64,000 nucleotides of DNA, from positions 124,001 through 188,000 of the forward strand of contig NZ_FXZB01000001.1 in NCBI RefSeq assembly GCF_900169065.1, given 5' to 3'. A program made the translations under genes and the position numbers. Every line of letters begins with the position of its first letter. The first letter of the stretch is position 1. Shown here piece by piece: positions 54,276 through 63,633 of the stretch. Below the pieces are notes generated by a model. It made no database searches and was not told where the DNA came from. It was given only the letters and a program-made list of their open reading frames with translations. Source of the stretch: Brevibacterium aurantiacum (GTDB lineage: Bacteria > Actinomycetota > Actinomycetes > Actinomycetales > Brevibacteriaceae).

Positions 54276-55043
54276 ATGAGCGACTTCTCGATCATGACCT
54301 TCAACCTCAGATATCCCGCTCTCGACGGGCACCCCGTGGCCACACGGCTGCCCATCGCCGCCGAGCTCATCACCCAGGCTCGCCCTCACATCATCGGCAC
54401 GCAGGAGGGTGAACTCGACCAGCTCGAGAATCTCATCAGTCTTCTCCCCAAGGAGTACGTCTGGCTGGGCGAGGGCCATTCGGGCGGCAACTCCGGGGAA
54501 TTCACCGCCGTCATCTACGATTCGTCCCGCTTCGACGTCGACAGGGTCGACATCAGCTGGCTCTCCGAACAGCCGGAGACAGTCGCCTCCGAATCCTGGG
54601 GCGTCTCCCATGCCCGGACCCTGACGGTCGTGGACTTCCGTGACCTGGTGACCAAGCAGCCGCTGCGCCTGCTCAACACCCACCTCGACCACAGATCAGA
54701 GGAGGCTCGTCTGGAGTCGGGGAAGATCATGGCCGATCACCTCGCCGAGGCGGCCGGACCTTGCGTGGTCACCGGAGATTTCAATGTCGCCACCGGATCC
54801 CCCGTGTACAACTATTTCTGCACCGAGCTGGGACTCACCGACACAGGGGCTGCCGTCCCGGGTGAGAACATCGGCACCTTCCACCGCTACAAGGGGCCGA
54901 AGGACGGCGACCCTCGCATCGATTGGATCCTCACGACATCAGACCTGCAGACCGTGTCGACCCGGATCAATACCTTCTCCGCTGGTGGCGAATATCCCTC
55001 CGACCACTTTCCGGTCGAAGCGGTTCTGCGCCGCGTCGATTAG
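54276..55043 (+). CDS. Endonuclease/exonuclease/phosphatase family protein
   Basis: A 255-residue metal-dependent phosphoesterase with the DNase I-like fold: TFNLRYP, GTQEGEL (catalytic Glu), [20 protein letters not shown] (Asp/Asn pair), RIDWIL and the final [12 protein letters not shown] (Asp-His). No signal peptide and no membrane segment. The substrate could be nucleic acid, a sugar phosphate or a phospholipid. The ATG at 54276 has no Shine-Dalgarno sequence. It is followed after 11 nt by the PemK/MazF-like gene. Confidence 0.88.
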   Translation: MSDFSIMTFNLRYPALDGHPVATRLPIAAELITQARPHIIGTQEGELDQLENLISLLPKEYVWLGEGHSGGNSGEFTAVIYDSSRFDVDRVDISWLSEQPETVASESWGVSHARTLTVVDFRDLVTKQPLRLLNTHLDHRSEEARLESGKIMADHLAEAAGPCVVTGDFNVATGSPVYNYFCTELGLTDTGAAVPGENIGTFHRYKGPKDGDPRIDWILTTSDLQTVSTRINTFSAGGEYPSDHFPVEAVLRRVD

Positions 55044-55054
55044 GATCAGTGCAC

Positions 55055-55633
55055 ATGAGTTGGAAATCACTGGTCAGTCGCGTCGTCAGGATCGGCGTCA
55101 GAGAAGGCGTCAAATACTACAAAGATTCACAGCGGAAGAAGTCAGGTTCGCAGGGTTCGGAACCGCGCCCCAGCGGTCCCCCACAGGGTGATGGACGGTC
55201 GTCGGGATCCGCCTCGGCGAAGGGAGGCGACTACCCCGGTGACTACCGCGGCGCGGTCAACGTCTCCTATGCACCCGATCTCGACGGCGACGCCGATCCG
55301 GGCGAAGTCGTCTGGGGATGGATCCCCTTCGAAGAGGACCACAGCCAAGGCAAGGATCGCCCGTCCTTGGTCGTGGGCAAAGACGGACGCTGGGTACTGG
55401 CACTCATGCTCACCAGCACGGACCACATTCCAGGTGGCGTCGGAGAGGTCCGCGAGGACCGCCACGCCAAGTGGATGAACATCGGCAGCGGAGAGTGGGA
55501 CTCACAGGGCAGGCCCTCTGAGATCCGTCTCGACCGTGTGATCCGACTCGATCCGGAGACCATCCGCCGCGAAGGCTCGATCATGCCTCGCGAGATCTTC
55601 GAACAGGTCGCGAACAACGTCAACGCGGGCTGA
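55055..55633 (+). CDS. PemK/MazF family toxin-like protein, no antitoxin
   Basis: A 192-residue protein. A basic N-terminal amphipathic helix (LVSRVVRIGVREGVKYYKD) and a Ser/Gly/Pro-rich linker are followed by a PemK/MazF-like barrel from about residue 65. That domain shows GEVVWGWIPFEEDHSQGKDR, then PSLVVG and ALMLTSTDH. Typical MazF toxins are ~110 residues with an adjacent antitoxin; no antitoxin gene is seen, so this is probably a chromosomal domesticated relative. TAGGAT overlaps the upstream stop and lies 8 nt before the ATG, which fits either a leaderless start or a ribosome site. Confidence 0.7.
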   Translation: MSWKSLVSRVVRIGVREGVKYYKDSQRKKSGSQGSEPRPSGPPQGDGRSSGSASAKGGDYPGDYRGAVNVSYAPDLDGDADPGEVVWGWIPFEEDHSQGKDRPSLVVGKDGRWVLALMLTSTDHIPGGVGEVREDRHAKWMNIGSGEWDSQGRPSEIRLDRVIRLDPETIRREGSIMPREIFEQVANNVNAG

Positions 55634-55840
55634 GTCGAATCCCGGACACCGATAATTTCTGCTTGACCGGTTCAGCCTGTATCGTTGGCTGTGTATCTTC
55701 ATCAATGGCGTGTGTCTCGTCTAGGTCGGGTGAAGATGCCATCAGGCTCGATATCGTCGATGTGTTTCCCCGCGGAGATGAGTATGTCGGTCAGATGTGC
55801 CCTCACGACCATGTTCCACTAACACGAAAGAGTGTTGAAA

Positions 55841-56101
55841 TTGGCTAATATCAAGTCACAGATCAAGCGGATTGAAACCAACGAGAAGGCTCGCCAGCGC
55901 AACAAGGCTGTGCGGTCCGAGGTTCGGTCACACGTCCGCGTCGTCCGCGAGAACATTGCTGCCGGCAAGAAGGACGAAGCACAGCAGGCTTATGCTGTTG
56001 CCGCCCGCAAGCTCGACAAGGCTGTTTCGAAGGGTGTTCTGCACAAGAACAACGCTGCGAACCGCAAGTCGCGCATGGCCACGCAGATCAACGCTCTCTG
56101 A
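55841..56101 (+). CDS. rpsT: 30S ribosomal protein S20
   Basis: Primary 16S rRNA-binding protein. With TTG at 55841 the 86-residue product begins MANIKSQIKRIETNEKARQR, as expected. An in-frame GTG at 55832 adds three residues. E. coli rpsT also uses a UUG start, so this is plausible. AAAGAG lies 8 nt upstream. It is monocistronic with a strong downstream hairpin; the 200-nt leader has no gene. Confidence 0.95.
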   Translation: MANIKSQIKRIETNEKARQRNKAVRSEVRSHVRVVRENIAAGKKDEAQQAYAVAARKLDKAVSKGVLHKNNAANRKSRMATQINAL

Positions 56102-56125
56102 GTCGATCACTGAGGCTATAGCTTC

Positions 56126-56157
56126 GAGGGGCCCGATCCATTTGGATCGGGCCCCTC
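56126..56157. terminator. Bidirectional terminator between rpsT and holA
   Basis: A perfect 14-bp GC-rich stem (56126-56139 with 56144-56157, loop ATTT) lies 24 nt after the rpsT stop and 35 nt past the holA stop, so it can serve both. Confidence 0.85.
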
Positions 56158-56192
56158 AACTATTCACCGTTCGGTTCGGCTCACTGTTCGGT

Positions 56193-57176
56193 TCAGCGTT
56201 GGCGAGCCAGCCGGCAGACTTCGGAGACGAACCATTCGACGGCATAGACCGGGTCACGACCGCCGCCTTTGACCGCCTCATCAGCCTCGGCCGCCGCGAT
56301 CAGAGACTGTCCCAGTGCCACTTCGTTCCACCGGCGCACCTCACGCCTGGCACGGTCGACCTGCCACGGAGCCATCTTCAGCTCCGCTGCCAGTTCACCG
56401 CTTGATCCAGAGAAGCCCTGCACCTTGGCCATCCCCCGCAATTTCATCGCAACGGCGGCCACCAGGGGAACAGGGTCCGAACCGGTCGACAGAGCGTGAC
56501 GCAGCAGGCTCAGCGCACTCTTCACATCTCCCCCGACTGCAGCGTCGGCGACCTTGAAGCCAGTGGCCTCCACTCGGCCGCCGTAGTACTGATCGACGAT
56601 CTGAGCGGTGATGGTGCCCTCAGTGTCCTCGATGAGCTGTTCGACTCCGGCATTGAGTTCGGACAGATCAGCTCCGAGCGCAGACATCAGCGCTGCCATC
56701 CCGGATTCGTCGATCTGCCTCTTCGCGGCCTTGAACCGACCCTGAGCGAACTTGGCCCGGTCACTCTCATTCTTCAGTGCCGCCGCATCGACCCGGGGGA
56801 AACCGTTGGCCTCGATCTTCTTGACCAATTTGGCACCGCGATTGCCGCCTCCGTGGAGGAGAAGGACGACGGCGTCGTCATTGGGTTCATCGAGGTAGGC
56901 GAGCGCATCAGCCAGGAACGCCTCCGAGCACTTCTCAACGCTGTCGACGATGATGAGCTTCGCAGTGGAGAACAAGGAGGGTGAAGCGGCCATGAGCAGC
57001 TCTCCACCCTGATATCCGGCGGCGTCGAATTCCACCTCTTCCGGGTCCTTCTTCCGTGCGGCAGCCACGATCCGGTCCTTAGCCATACGGATGAGCACCG
57101 GCTCGTTCCCGGAGATCATCACAACGGGCGCGGGCTTCGCGGAACTCCACGGGATCAGGGTCTTCTTCACTGCCAT
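56193..57176 (-). CDS. holA: DNA polymerase III subunit delta
   Basis: Clamp-loader subunit that opens the beta clamp. The 327-residue protein has the HolA pattern: PVVMISGNEPVLIRMAKDRI, the SLFSTAKLIIVDSVEKCS strand and the collar domain with PWQVDRARREVRRWNEVAL. The usual length is 320-350. It lies after comEC on the same strand, 65 nt apart. The comEA-comEC-holA order and convergence with rpsT are standard. Confidence 0.93.
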   Translation of the reverse strand: MAVKKTLIPWSSAKPAPVVMISGNEPVLIRMAKDRIVAAARKKDPEEVEFDAAGYQGGELLMAASPSLFSTAKLIIVDSVEKCSEAFLADALAYLDEPNDDAVVLLLHGGGNRGAKLVKKIEANGFPRVDAAALKNESDRAKFAQGRFKAAKRQIDESGMAALMSALGADLSELNAGVEQLIEDTEGTITAQIVDQYYGGRVEATGFKVADAAVGGDVKSALSLLRHALSTGSDPVPLVAAVAMKLRGMAKVQGFSGSSGELAAELKMAPWQVDRARREVRRWNEVALGQSLIAAAEADEAVKGGGRDPVYAVEWFVSEVCRLARQR

Positions 57177-57241
57177 GGGCCAAGCCTATCGTCAGCCGCG
57201 GACACGATGCGCAACGGTCACAGGTGTCTCCCTCGATAGGC

Positions 57242-59584
57242 TCATTGCTCGTCCCCGTGACAGTCTCGCGCGGTGCTGTACTTCGCGTGTGCGTAGACGG
57301 CGACGGTGCCGCAGCGGTCGGTGCGCAGGACGGGGACCGGACCGAATGCCCGTTGGGCACGCGGGGTGGGATGTCCGTAGCTGTTCTCGCCCACGGAGAT
57401 GACTCCGAGGCGAGCGCCTGCTGCCGTGAAGAAGTCCTCTGCCAGGTCCGAGGAACCGTGGTGGGGTGCGATGAGCAGATCAACGGGTTCCAGGCTCTGG
57501 GCGAGAATGAACTGTTCGTCTTCGCCGATGTCGCCGGGGACGAGGAAGCTCAGCCCCTCGAGTTCGACCCGTAGGACCAGGGAGTCTTCATTGCGCACCT
57601 CGGTCCCCACTGTCTCTTCACCCACGTCTGTCTCCTCATTCCCGTCTGCTTCCTCCCCTCTATCTGTCTCTGCGGTCTCTCGCGCCGGCGGCCAGAGCAC
57701 CTCGATTCGGGCCCCATCTGCGTCGAGGCTGCGTCCACGTGTTGTCGGCACTACCTTCGCACCGGTGTCTGCGACGAGACCGCGGACCTCTGCTCCCCCA
57801 CTGACGTTGCTGGAGACCCACAGACGATGGAGGATCCGCGACCAGGTGGTCCCGGCATACCCGGCGCTGTGATCGGCGTCGAAGTGGGAGATGACGAGGT
57901 CGAAGTCCTCGATCCCACCCTCATCGAGGCACACATCGACGGGCTTCGGATCCTTCCCCGTGTCCACGACGAGCCCTGCCCCCTCGCCGAGGTTGATCAC
58001 CGTTGCCGAGCCCTGCCCCACATCGCAGATCATGACCAGCCAGTCATCGGCCGGTGGCTTCGTCCTGCCGACGACGATGATCAGCGCCGTCAGGCAGATG
58101 CAGACGACGACGGTGGGGATCCCCCACAGCTTCCTGCGCACCAGCATCCATAGGCCCGCGGCCAGCAGGATGAGGAGCCCGAGTGCTGCCAGTGTCCCCA
58201 CAGGAGGTTTCGGCCAGTCCAGGGCTGCCCCGGGCAGTCCGGCACAGATCCTGGCCACGCCGACGATCCACCATGCGCACAGTGAACCGAGCCAGGCGGG
58301 CACCTGCGCACACCACAGCAGGCCGGGAACGCCGAGGAGCCCGAGTCCCCCGCACACCATCGACACGAACCCCAGAACGGTGGCCGGCAGGACAGCAGGG
58401 GCGGCGAGCGCGTTCGCTGCCACCGACCACAGCCCGATCCGCGGGTCGATCGCCACGAGCACCGGGGTACAGGCCAGCTGAGCAACCAAGGGCACGATGA
58501 GTGCACTGATGACGATCGTGGGGACCATGGACAAGTGCAGGCTCAGACGCCGCAGAATGATCGGAACGACGAACAGGATCGCGGCGGTGGAGACGACGGA
58601 GAGGACGAACCCCACAGAGGTTGCCAACACGGGAACAAAGCTGAGCAGGATGCATACGGTTGAGCTCATCACCGCCACCGGTGAGATCCCTCCCCCACGC
58701 AGGAACACGAGAGCAACCGCGATGGCCATACCCGCAGCGCGTATGGCACTGGGTTCGAATCCGACGATGAAGACATATCCCACACAGGTGAGCACCCCGA
58801 CGCCCACCCGTGTCCGAGGGCCCGCCCGGCACAGTCCGGCAAGCAGTCCGGCGCCGAGGCTGACGATCGTGACATTGCTGCCCGAGACAGCAGAAATGTG
58901 CGTCAGGGACACAACGCGCATGTCATCTTCCATTCGCGCATCCTGGGGTTCGGTGTCTCCGACCACGAGACCCGGCAGCAGTGCGCCCCCGCTGTGCCCC
59001 GAGGCCAGCGAGTCGTGGCGCAGCTGCAGGCGCAGATCTGCCCGCCACTTCCAGACTCCGTTGGGCGCACGGATGATGCGAGCGTCATCGTTGCTGATGC
59101 GGATGTCATCGAGGGCTTCGGTGCGCAGTGACACGTGGGCACCGTCGGGTGGCGCCGAGGGGCTGAGCACCTCGGTGATCCCTGTCGACGTCAGCACGGT
59201 CAGCCGTGACCACCCCGAGTCACCCGGCTGGCTGTGCCCGACCGCGATGCCCTCCACTTCGGTGGCCTCATCGGGCCCGCGTGCAGACCCGAGCATCGTG
59301 GTCTGCACCGTGAGCAGGCACGCGAAGACGATGAGGAGCACGCCGAGGTGGTGGTGTCTGCGCAGGCAGAGGAACCCGAGACAGACGAGGGGTGGGACGG
59401 TGAAGAGTGCCCAGGGACCGGGTGCCGCCAGAGCGGTGATCCACAGACTCAGCGCACAGATGAGCAGGCGGAAGGACCCGGGCCAGACCTTCGCAGCACC
59501 GCGCACCCACGCCAGTGCACCCCTCAGCCGTTCCTTCGCCGCTTCGGCCCTACCCGACGATGACAAGGTCTTTGAGGCTTTCAA
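57242..59584 (-). CDS. comEC: ComEC/Rec2 family DNA uptake channel protein
   Basis: Inner-membrane channel for single-stranded DNA in natural transformation. The 780-residue protein has an N-terminal DUF4131-like part, a competence domain with GLVVGDTEPQDARMEDDMRV and SLTHISAVSGSNVTIVSLG followed by many membrane helices, and a C-terminal metallo-beta-lactamase domain with VISHFDADHSAG. All three parts are intact. TTG 59584 overlaps comEA by 35 nt and the start is not certain (TTG 59566 is an alternative). Use for transformation is inferred from comEA next door. Confidence 0.9.
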   Translation of the reverse strand: MKASKTLSSSGRAEAAKERLRGALAWVRGAAKVWPGSFRLLICALSLWITALAAPGPWALFTVPPLVCLGFLCLRRHHHLGVLLIVFACLLTVQTTMLGSARGPDEATEVEGIAVGHSQPGDSGWSRLTVLTSTGITEVLSPSAPPDGAHVSLRTEALDDIRISNDDARIIRAPNGVWKWRADLRLQLRHDSLASGHSGGALLPGLVVGDTEPQDARMEDDMRVVSLTHISAVSGSNVTIVSLGAGLLAGLCRAGPRTRVGVGVLTCVGYVFIVGFEPSAIRAAGMAIAVALVFLRGGGISPVAVMSSTVCILLSFVPVLATSVGFVLSVVSTAAILFVVPIILRRLSLHLSMVPTIVISALIVPLVAQLACTPVLVAIDPRIGLWSVAANALAAPAVLPATVLGFVSMVCGGLGLLGVPGLLWCAQVPAWLGSLCAWWIVGVARICAGLPGAALDWPKPPVGTLAALGLLILLAAGLWMLVRRKLWGIPTVVVCICLTALIIVVGRTKPPADDWLVMICDVGQGSATVINLGEGAGLVVDTGKDPKPVDVCLDEGGIEDFDLVISHFDADHSAGYAGTTWSRILHRLWVSSNVSGGAEVRGLVADTGAKVVPTTRGRSLDADGARIEVLWPPARETAETDRGEEADGNEETDVGEETVGTEVRNEDSLVLRVELEGLSFLVPGDIGEDEQFILAQSLEPVDLLIAPHHGSSDLAEDFFTAAGARLGVISVGENSYGHPTPRAQRAFGPVPVLRTDRCGTVAVYAHAKYSTARDCHGDEQ

Positions 59585-60452
59585 AGGTCTTGGGCCCGAT
59601 CCCTGGGACCAGCAGCAGGTCGTCGACGGTGGCGAAGGGCTGTTCCTCCCGGTAGGCGATGATCGCCTCAGCAGTGACCGGTCCTACCCCCGGCAATGTC
59701 TCCAGGGTGGTGAGGTCAGCGGTGTTGAGATTGACGGCGGTACCCGAATTCGGATCTGCGGACGCACTGCCTGACGCACCTGCACTGTCCGAGGTACCGG
59801 AACTGCCTGCGCTGCCGGAGCTGCCGTCCTGTCCAGCACCGCCTCCTGCGCCTTGCTCGGCACCCCCTGCCGCGTTCGTGCCGGCACTGTCTGCATCGGA
59901 TGCGCCCGGTCCTGGGTCCTCTCCGCGCATAGGAATATGGATCTGCTCACCGTCTTGGAGCACCCGAGCGAGATTGATCGCCTCCGCATCCGCTTCGCTC
60001 TTCAGACCGCCAGCCGCCTCCACCGCATCTTGGACTCGAGCACCGGGTGCCAAGATCACCACAGAGGGGCTTTGCACCGCCCCGGTGACGTGAACGATGA
60101 CATCGCCGGACTCGGTGCTGGGGGCTGCAGATGCGGCTTCGGGCCCACCCTTGTCGCCGGAGGCGGTACCCGGTCCATCGTGAGAGGCGGAGCCGTGATC
60201 GTCGACAGTACCCGCCTGATCCTCAGACGCCGCGTGCTGTGGGGCCGGCCGGAAGAGGAGAAAGGCGATGACGAGCACAGCAATGGTCACAACTGCCAGA
60301 GCTACGAGGATGGGCAGGCGCACTCGACGCGGCTCTACCGGTTCGTCCTCTCCTTCGCTGTCGCTGCCGAAGACGTCTCCGGGGACCCAGCCGCCGCGCT
60401 CGGCGCTGGAGTTGATGAGGCCTGCGAAGCGATCATCGGGAGAGACAGCCAT
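59550..60452 (-). CDS. comEA: ComEA-like DNA receptor (SLBB + helix-hairpin-helix)
   Basis: Membrane-anchored dsDNA receptor for competence. In the 300-residue protein a membrane helix is at residues 48-68 (ILVALAVVTIAVLVIAFLLF). An Ala/Ser/Gly/Asp linker leads to the SLBB domain (VIVHVTGAVQSPSVVILAPG), then a second low-complexity linker. C-terminal helix-hairpin-helix motifs follow: LNTADLTTLETLPGVGPVTA and LLLVPGIGPKTFESL. It overlaps comEC by 35 nt. Confidence 0.92.
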   Translation of the reverse strand: MAVSPDDRFAGLINSSAERGGWVPGDVFGSDSEGEDEPVEPRRVRLPILVALAVVTIAVLVIAFLLFRPAPQHAASEDQAGTVDDHGSASHDGPGTASGDKGGPEAASAAPSTESGDVIVHVTGAVQSPSVVILAPGARVQDAVEAAGGLKSEADAEAINLARVLQDGEQIHIPMRGEDPGPGASDADSAGTNAAGGAEQGAGGGAGQDGSSGSAGSSGTSDSAGASGSASADPNSGTAVNLNTADLTTLETLPGVGPVTAEAIIAYREEQPFATVDDLLLVPGIGPKTFESLKDLVIVG

Positions 60453-60593
60453 GTCGACAAGCTATGCTCGGCGATCACGAGGGCACCAGGCCCAGATTGC
60501 TGCCTGTGGACACCGTCTGCACATCCACAGGTCATGGGCACATGAGTCGGCCAGTCATCCACATGACGGCGACCGCGAGTGGGTGGGGCCTGC

Positions 60594-61469
60594 TCAGGGT
60601 CGTCTTTGAACCGTGATTCCGATCGTGCCGGATCCGACGTGGGCGGTGATGATGGCCGAGAGTGTCCGAAACGTCGTCGGCAGACCACTGGCTTCGATCT
60701 TCTCCTGCAGCGCAAGCACATCAGGGTGGGAGGGCTCGCCGTCTGCGTGCTGGATCTCTACGTACACGTCCTGCTCGTCTGAGGCGATCTCTGCCGCGGC
60801 CTCGCCTGCCAACACGGCCATACGCTCAAGTGCCTTCGTGCGGGTGCGGACTCGTGCGACGGGTGCCACGACCCCGGCGTTGAGTCCGAGGACCGGGACG
60901 ATCTGCAGGGCCCTGCCCAGGAGCGAGGAGGCGGCCCCGATGCGACCACCTCGGCGCAGGTGTTCCAGGGTCGCCGGGGCGAACGCGGTACGGGTCTCGG
61001 CGGCGCACCAATCAGCGACGGTGCCGGCAATCGATGCCACGTCATGACCCTGTGAGATTCCGGCGGCCGCGATCGACACGGCCCCGGCCAAGCCCGCCGA
61101 GGTGGTCCGGGAGTCAACGACATTGATCAGCAGGTCCTCGTTCTCGGCTGCCGCGACGGCGGAATCTCGGGTCCCGGAGAGCTCGCCCGACATCGTCACA
61201 GTGATGATCGCCTCAGCACCATGGTCGATCAGTGTCGAATAGGCGTTGGTGAATTGGGCGGGAGTGGCCATGGAGGTCGAAACCTCGGTGCCCTCATCCA
61301 TCCTCCGGCACAGATCCCCGGCGTCCAGTTCACCGTCGGCGAAGGCGACGCCTCCGACGAGAACCGTCAGCGGAACGACGGCGAAGAGGTCACCGGTGAC
61401 ATCGCGCAGCCCTGCCTCCTCGGAGGCAGAGAGCTGCGCGGTCGAATCGGTGACCAGGCCGATTCTCAT
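60594..61469 (-). CDS. DegV family fatty-acid-binding protein
   Basis: A fatty acid-binding protein (FakB-like in other phyla). The 291-residue protein begins MRIGLVTDSTAQLSASE with the conserved STAQL-type loop; SMATPAQFTNAYSTLI and ITVTMSGELSGTRDSAVAA (the lipid-binding Ser loop) follow. The ATG at 61469 overlaps the ugd-like stop by 4 bp. No FakA kinase gene is in the window. It precedes comEA-comEC on the same strand. Confidence 0.9.
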   Translation of the reverse strand: MRIGLVTDSTAQLSASEEAGLRDVTGDLFAVVPLTVLVGGVAFADGELDAGDLCRRMDEGTEVSTSMATPAQFTNAYSTLIDHGAEAIITVTMSGELSGTRDSAVAAAENEDLLINVVDSRTTSAGLAGAVSIAAAGISQGHDVASIAGTVADWCAAETRTAFAPATLEHLRRGGRIGAASSLLGRALQIVPVLGLNAGVVAPVARVRTRTKALERMAVLAGEAAAEIASDEQDVYVEIQHADGEPSHPDVLALQEKIEASGLPTTFRTLSAIITAHVGSGTIGITVQRRP

Positions 61470-62773
61470 GGACGGCCCAGCGCCCGATACGTCCAGCCTG
61501 CCGAACGCCATACCTCTGGGGTGAGCACATTCCGACCGTCGATGAGGACCTTGCCGGCCACCAGCGATGCCGTGGCCACGGGATCAAGATCCCGATACTC
61601 CTGCCATTCGGTGAGCAGCAGCACCGCATCGGCTCCGGCCAGCGCCTGCGAAGCATCCGCGACATAGTTGAGTTCGGGGAACGTCTTCGCGGCATTGTCG
61701 ATTGCCTGCGGATCAGTCACTGTCACCACGCCGCCCTGGGTGGCGATCAGGCGTGCCACAGCCAGGGCAGGCGAATCGCGCACATCATCGCTGTTGGGCT
61801 TGAATGCAGCGCCGAGCACCGTGATCTTCTTCCCGATGAACGACCCGTCCAGGGTGTCCCGGGCGATGTCGACGATGCGCACTCGACGCCGCATATTGAT
61901 CGAGTCGATCTCGCGTAGGAATGCCACCGCCTGATCGGCACCCAGCTCACCGGCGCGTGCCATGAAGGCTCGAATGTCCTTGGGCAGGCAACCGCCGCCG
62001 AAGCCGAGTCCGGCATTGAGGAACTTCCGACCGATGCGATCATCCATTCCGATCGCATCCGCCAGCTGAGTCACGTCCGCGCCCGAGGCTTCACACAGTT
62101 CGGCCATGGCGTTGATGAATGAGATCTTCGTGGCCAGGAACGAGTTCGCTGCGGTCTTGACCAGCTCGGCCGTCGCGAAGTCTGTGACCAGTCGAGGCGT
62201 CTGCTCCTCGAGCATCGTCGCATAGACCTCATCAAGGTTTTCTGTGGCCCGTTCACCGGCTTCGCCCTCGGCAACGCCGTAGACCAGACGGTTCGGGTGC
62301 AGGGTGTCCTCGACAGCATGGCCTTCGCGCAGGAACTCGGGGTTCCACATCAGGCTCGCTCCGGTGGGAGCGAGGATCGCGGCCAGACGCTCAGCGGTGC
62401 CGACTGGAACGGTGGACTTGCCGACAACCACAGACGTCGACGACAAGTGCGGAACCAGCGAATTCACTGCAGCATCGACATAGGTGACATCGGCGGCGAA
62501 CTCTCCTGGCTTCTGCGGAGTCCCGACACACACGAAGTGCATCTGCGAGTCTGCGACACGCGAGACGTCGGTGGTGAACTCGAGGCTGCCGAGATCCTGA
62601 CCCTTCACCAGCAATTCACTCAGTCCCGGCTCGAAGAAGGGCGGCCGGCCGGAGGTCAGCGCCGCAACCTTGTCTGCGTCGACGTCGACGCCGACGACTT
62701 CGTGTCCCAGTGTTGCCATGGCCGCCGCGTGTACTGCGCCCAGATATCCGCATCCGATGACTGAAATCTTCAA
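61466..62773 (-). CDS. UDP-glucose 6-dehydrogenase
   Basis: Oxidises UDP-glucose (or a related nucleotide sugar) to the uronic acid with two NAD. The 435-residue protein has the dinucleotide site GCGYLGAVHAA at residues 8-18, the catalytic Cys in GFGGGCLPKD near residue 260 and GAAFKPNSDDVRDSPA in the C-terminal UDP-binding domain. The length is normal. It lies upstream of degV and overlaps it by 4 bp. Likely supplies glucuronate for envelope polysaccharides; a mannose form is possible. It is divergent from the membrane protein at 62868. Confidence 0.93.
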   Translation of the reverse strand: MKISVIGCGYLGAVHAAAMATLGHEVVGVDVDADKVAALTSGRPPFFEPGLSELLVKGQDLGSLEFTTDVSRVADSQMHFVCVGTPQKPGEFAADVTYVDAAVNSLVPHLSSTSVVVGKSTVPVGTAERLAAILAPTGASLMWNPEFLREGHAVEDTLHPNRLVYGVAEGEAGERATENLDEVYATMLEEQTPRLVTDFATAELVKTAANSFLATKISFINAMAELCEASGADVTQLADAIGMDDRIGRKFLNAGLGFGGGCLPKDIRAFMARAGELGADQAVAFLREIDSINMRRRVRIVDIARDTLDGSFIGKKITVLGAAFKPNSDDVRDSPALAVARLIATQGGVVTVTDPQAIDNAAKTFPELNYVADASQALAGADAVLLLTEWQEYRDLDPVATASLVAGKVLIDGRNVLTPEVWRSAGWTYRALGRP

Positions 62774-62867
62774 CCCGTGTTCTCCCTGCTTCGTCCCGGC
62801 ATTTCAGCCACACTATATGCCACTAGGTTCCACGATATCTGCAGGTTGAAACAGTACCCTTGTAAAT

Positions 62868-63563
62868 GTGAAGCGTTTCTTGGATTTCCTGACCAACTCC
62901 CCCGCCGCGGTGACGTTCGCGGTGCTCAGCGTGCTGGGCATCGTGGCCTTCGCCATTCCCGGTCTGCACCCGTTCGCCTGGATCATCGGCCTCGTGCTGT
63001 GCCTGGGCGTCATCATTGCCCTGCTCCTCTTCCACGGTGAGTGGCGGCGTGCGCAGATCCAGATCGATTCGCTGCGCCAACTGCTCAGCACCGAGCGCGG
63101 ACGTCTCGACACACTGGGACTGACACACGTCGATGAGGAGGTCACTGCACTGCCCGACGAGGAGCGAGCACAGCGGATCCTGGGTCTGCTCCCGGACTCG
63201 GCCGGTCTGGTGCAGTCACTGCGTCTTGATGCGACCTTCGGATCTCTCGAGGTCGACGAGCTCGAACCTCTGCACACGTTCAGGCAGGAATTCGCGAAGT
63301 CCAGCTTCGACAATCCGCGTTCGCACACCGCTTTCATGAATCTCTATCGGGCAGCTGAGGCCCTGTCGATCTGGGTCAACGAAGAGACACGGCAGCTTGC
63401 CAGCGATAAGACGAAGCGAGAGATCCGGCCCGGTGACTCCCGCAAGGGCGGATGGAGAGAGTACACGGAGGCACGCAGTCGCGGCGAGAGCCTCGGCGAC
63501 CGGTTCGTCTACGCCCGCTGGGAGTTCAACCAGACAGCTTTGGAGCTCGGGCTCGTCGCCTGA
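62868..63563 (+). CDS. Membrane protein of unknown function
   Basis: A 231-residue protein with two N-terminal helices (residues ~13-31 and ~36-55), then an amphipathic stretch RRAQIQIDSLRQLLSTERG likely to be coiled coil. A soluble domain follows, with a conserved-looking NPRSHTAFMNLYRAAEALSI and a charged C-terminus (GDRFVYARWEFNQTALELG). I do not recognise a family. The GTG at 62868 lies 7 nt after TACCCT and has no ribosome site, so it is probably leaderless. It is alone on the plus strand between ugd-like and nadE. Confidence 0.75.
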   Translation: MKRFLDFLTNSPAAVTFAVLSVLGIVAFAIPGLHPFAWIIGLVLCLGVIIALLLFHGEWRRAQIQIDSLRQLLSTERGRLDTLGLTHVDEEVTALPDEERAQRILGLLPDSAGLVQSLRLDATFGSLEVDELEPLHTFRQEFAKSSFDNPRSHTAFMNLYRAAEALSIWVNEETRQLASDKTKREIRPGDSRKGGWREYTEARSRGESLGDRFVYARWEFNQTALELGLVA

Positions 63564-63578
63564 GTCAAACACAGCCGA

Positions 63579-63628
63579 AATACACTGCTGGCGACGAACT
63601 CGATTGAGTTCGTCGCCAGCAGTGTATT
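63579..63628. terminator. Long perfect hairpin between convergent genes
   Basis: A 23-bp perfect stem (63579-63601 with 63606-63628, loop GATT), 16 nt after the membrane-protein stop and 6 nt past the nadE stop. It would end transcription from both sides. Confidence 0.85.
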
Positions 63629-63633
63629 CACCG

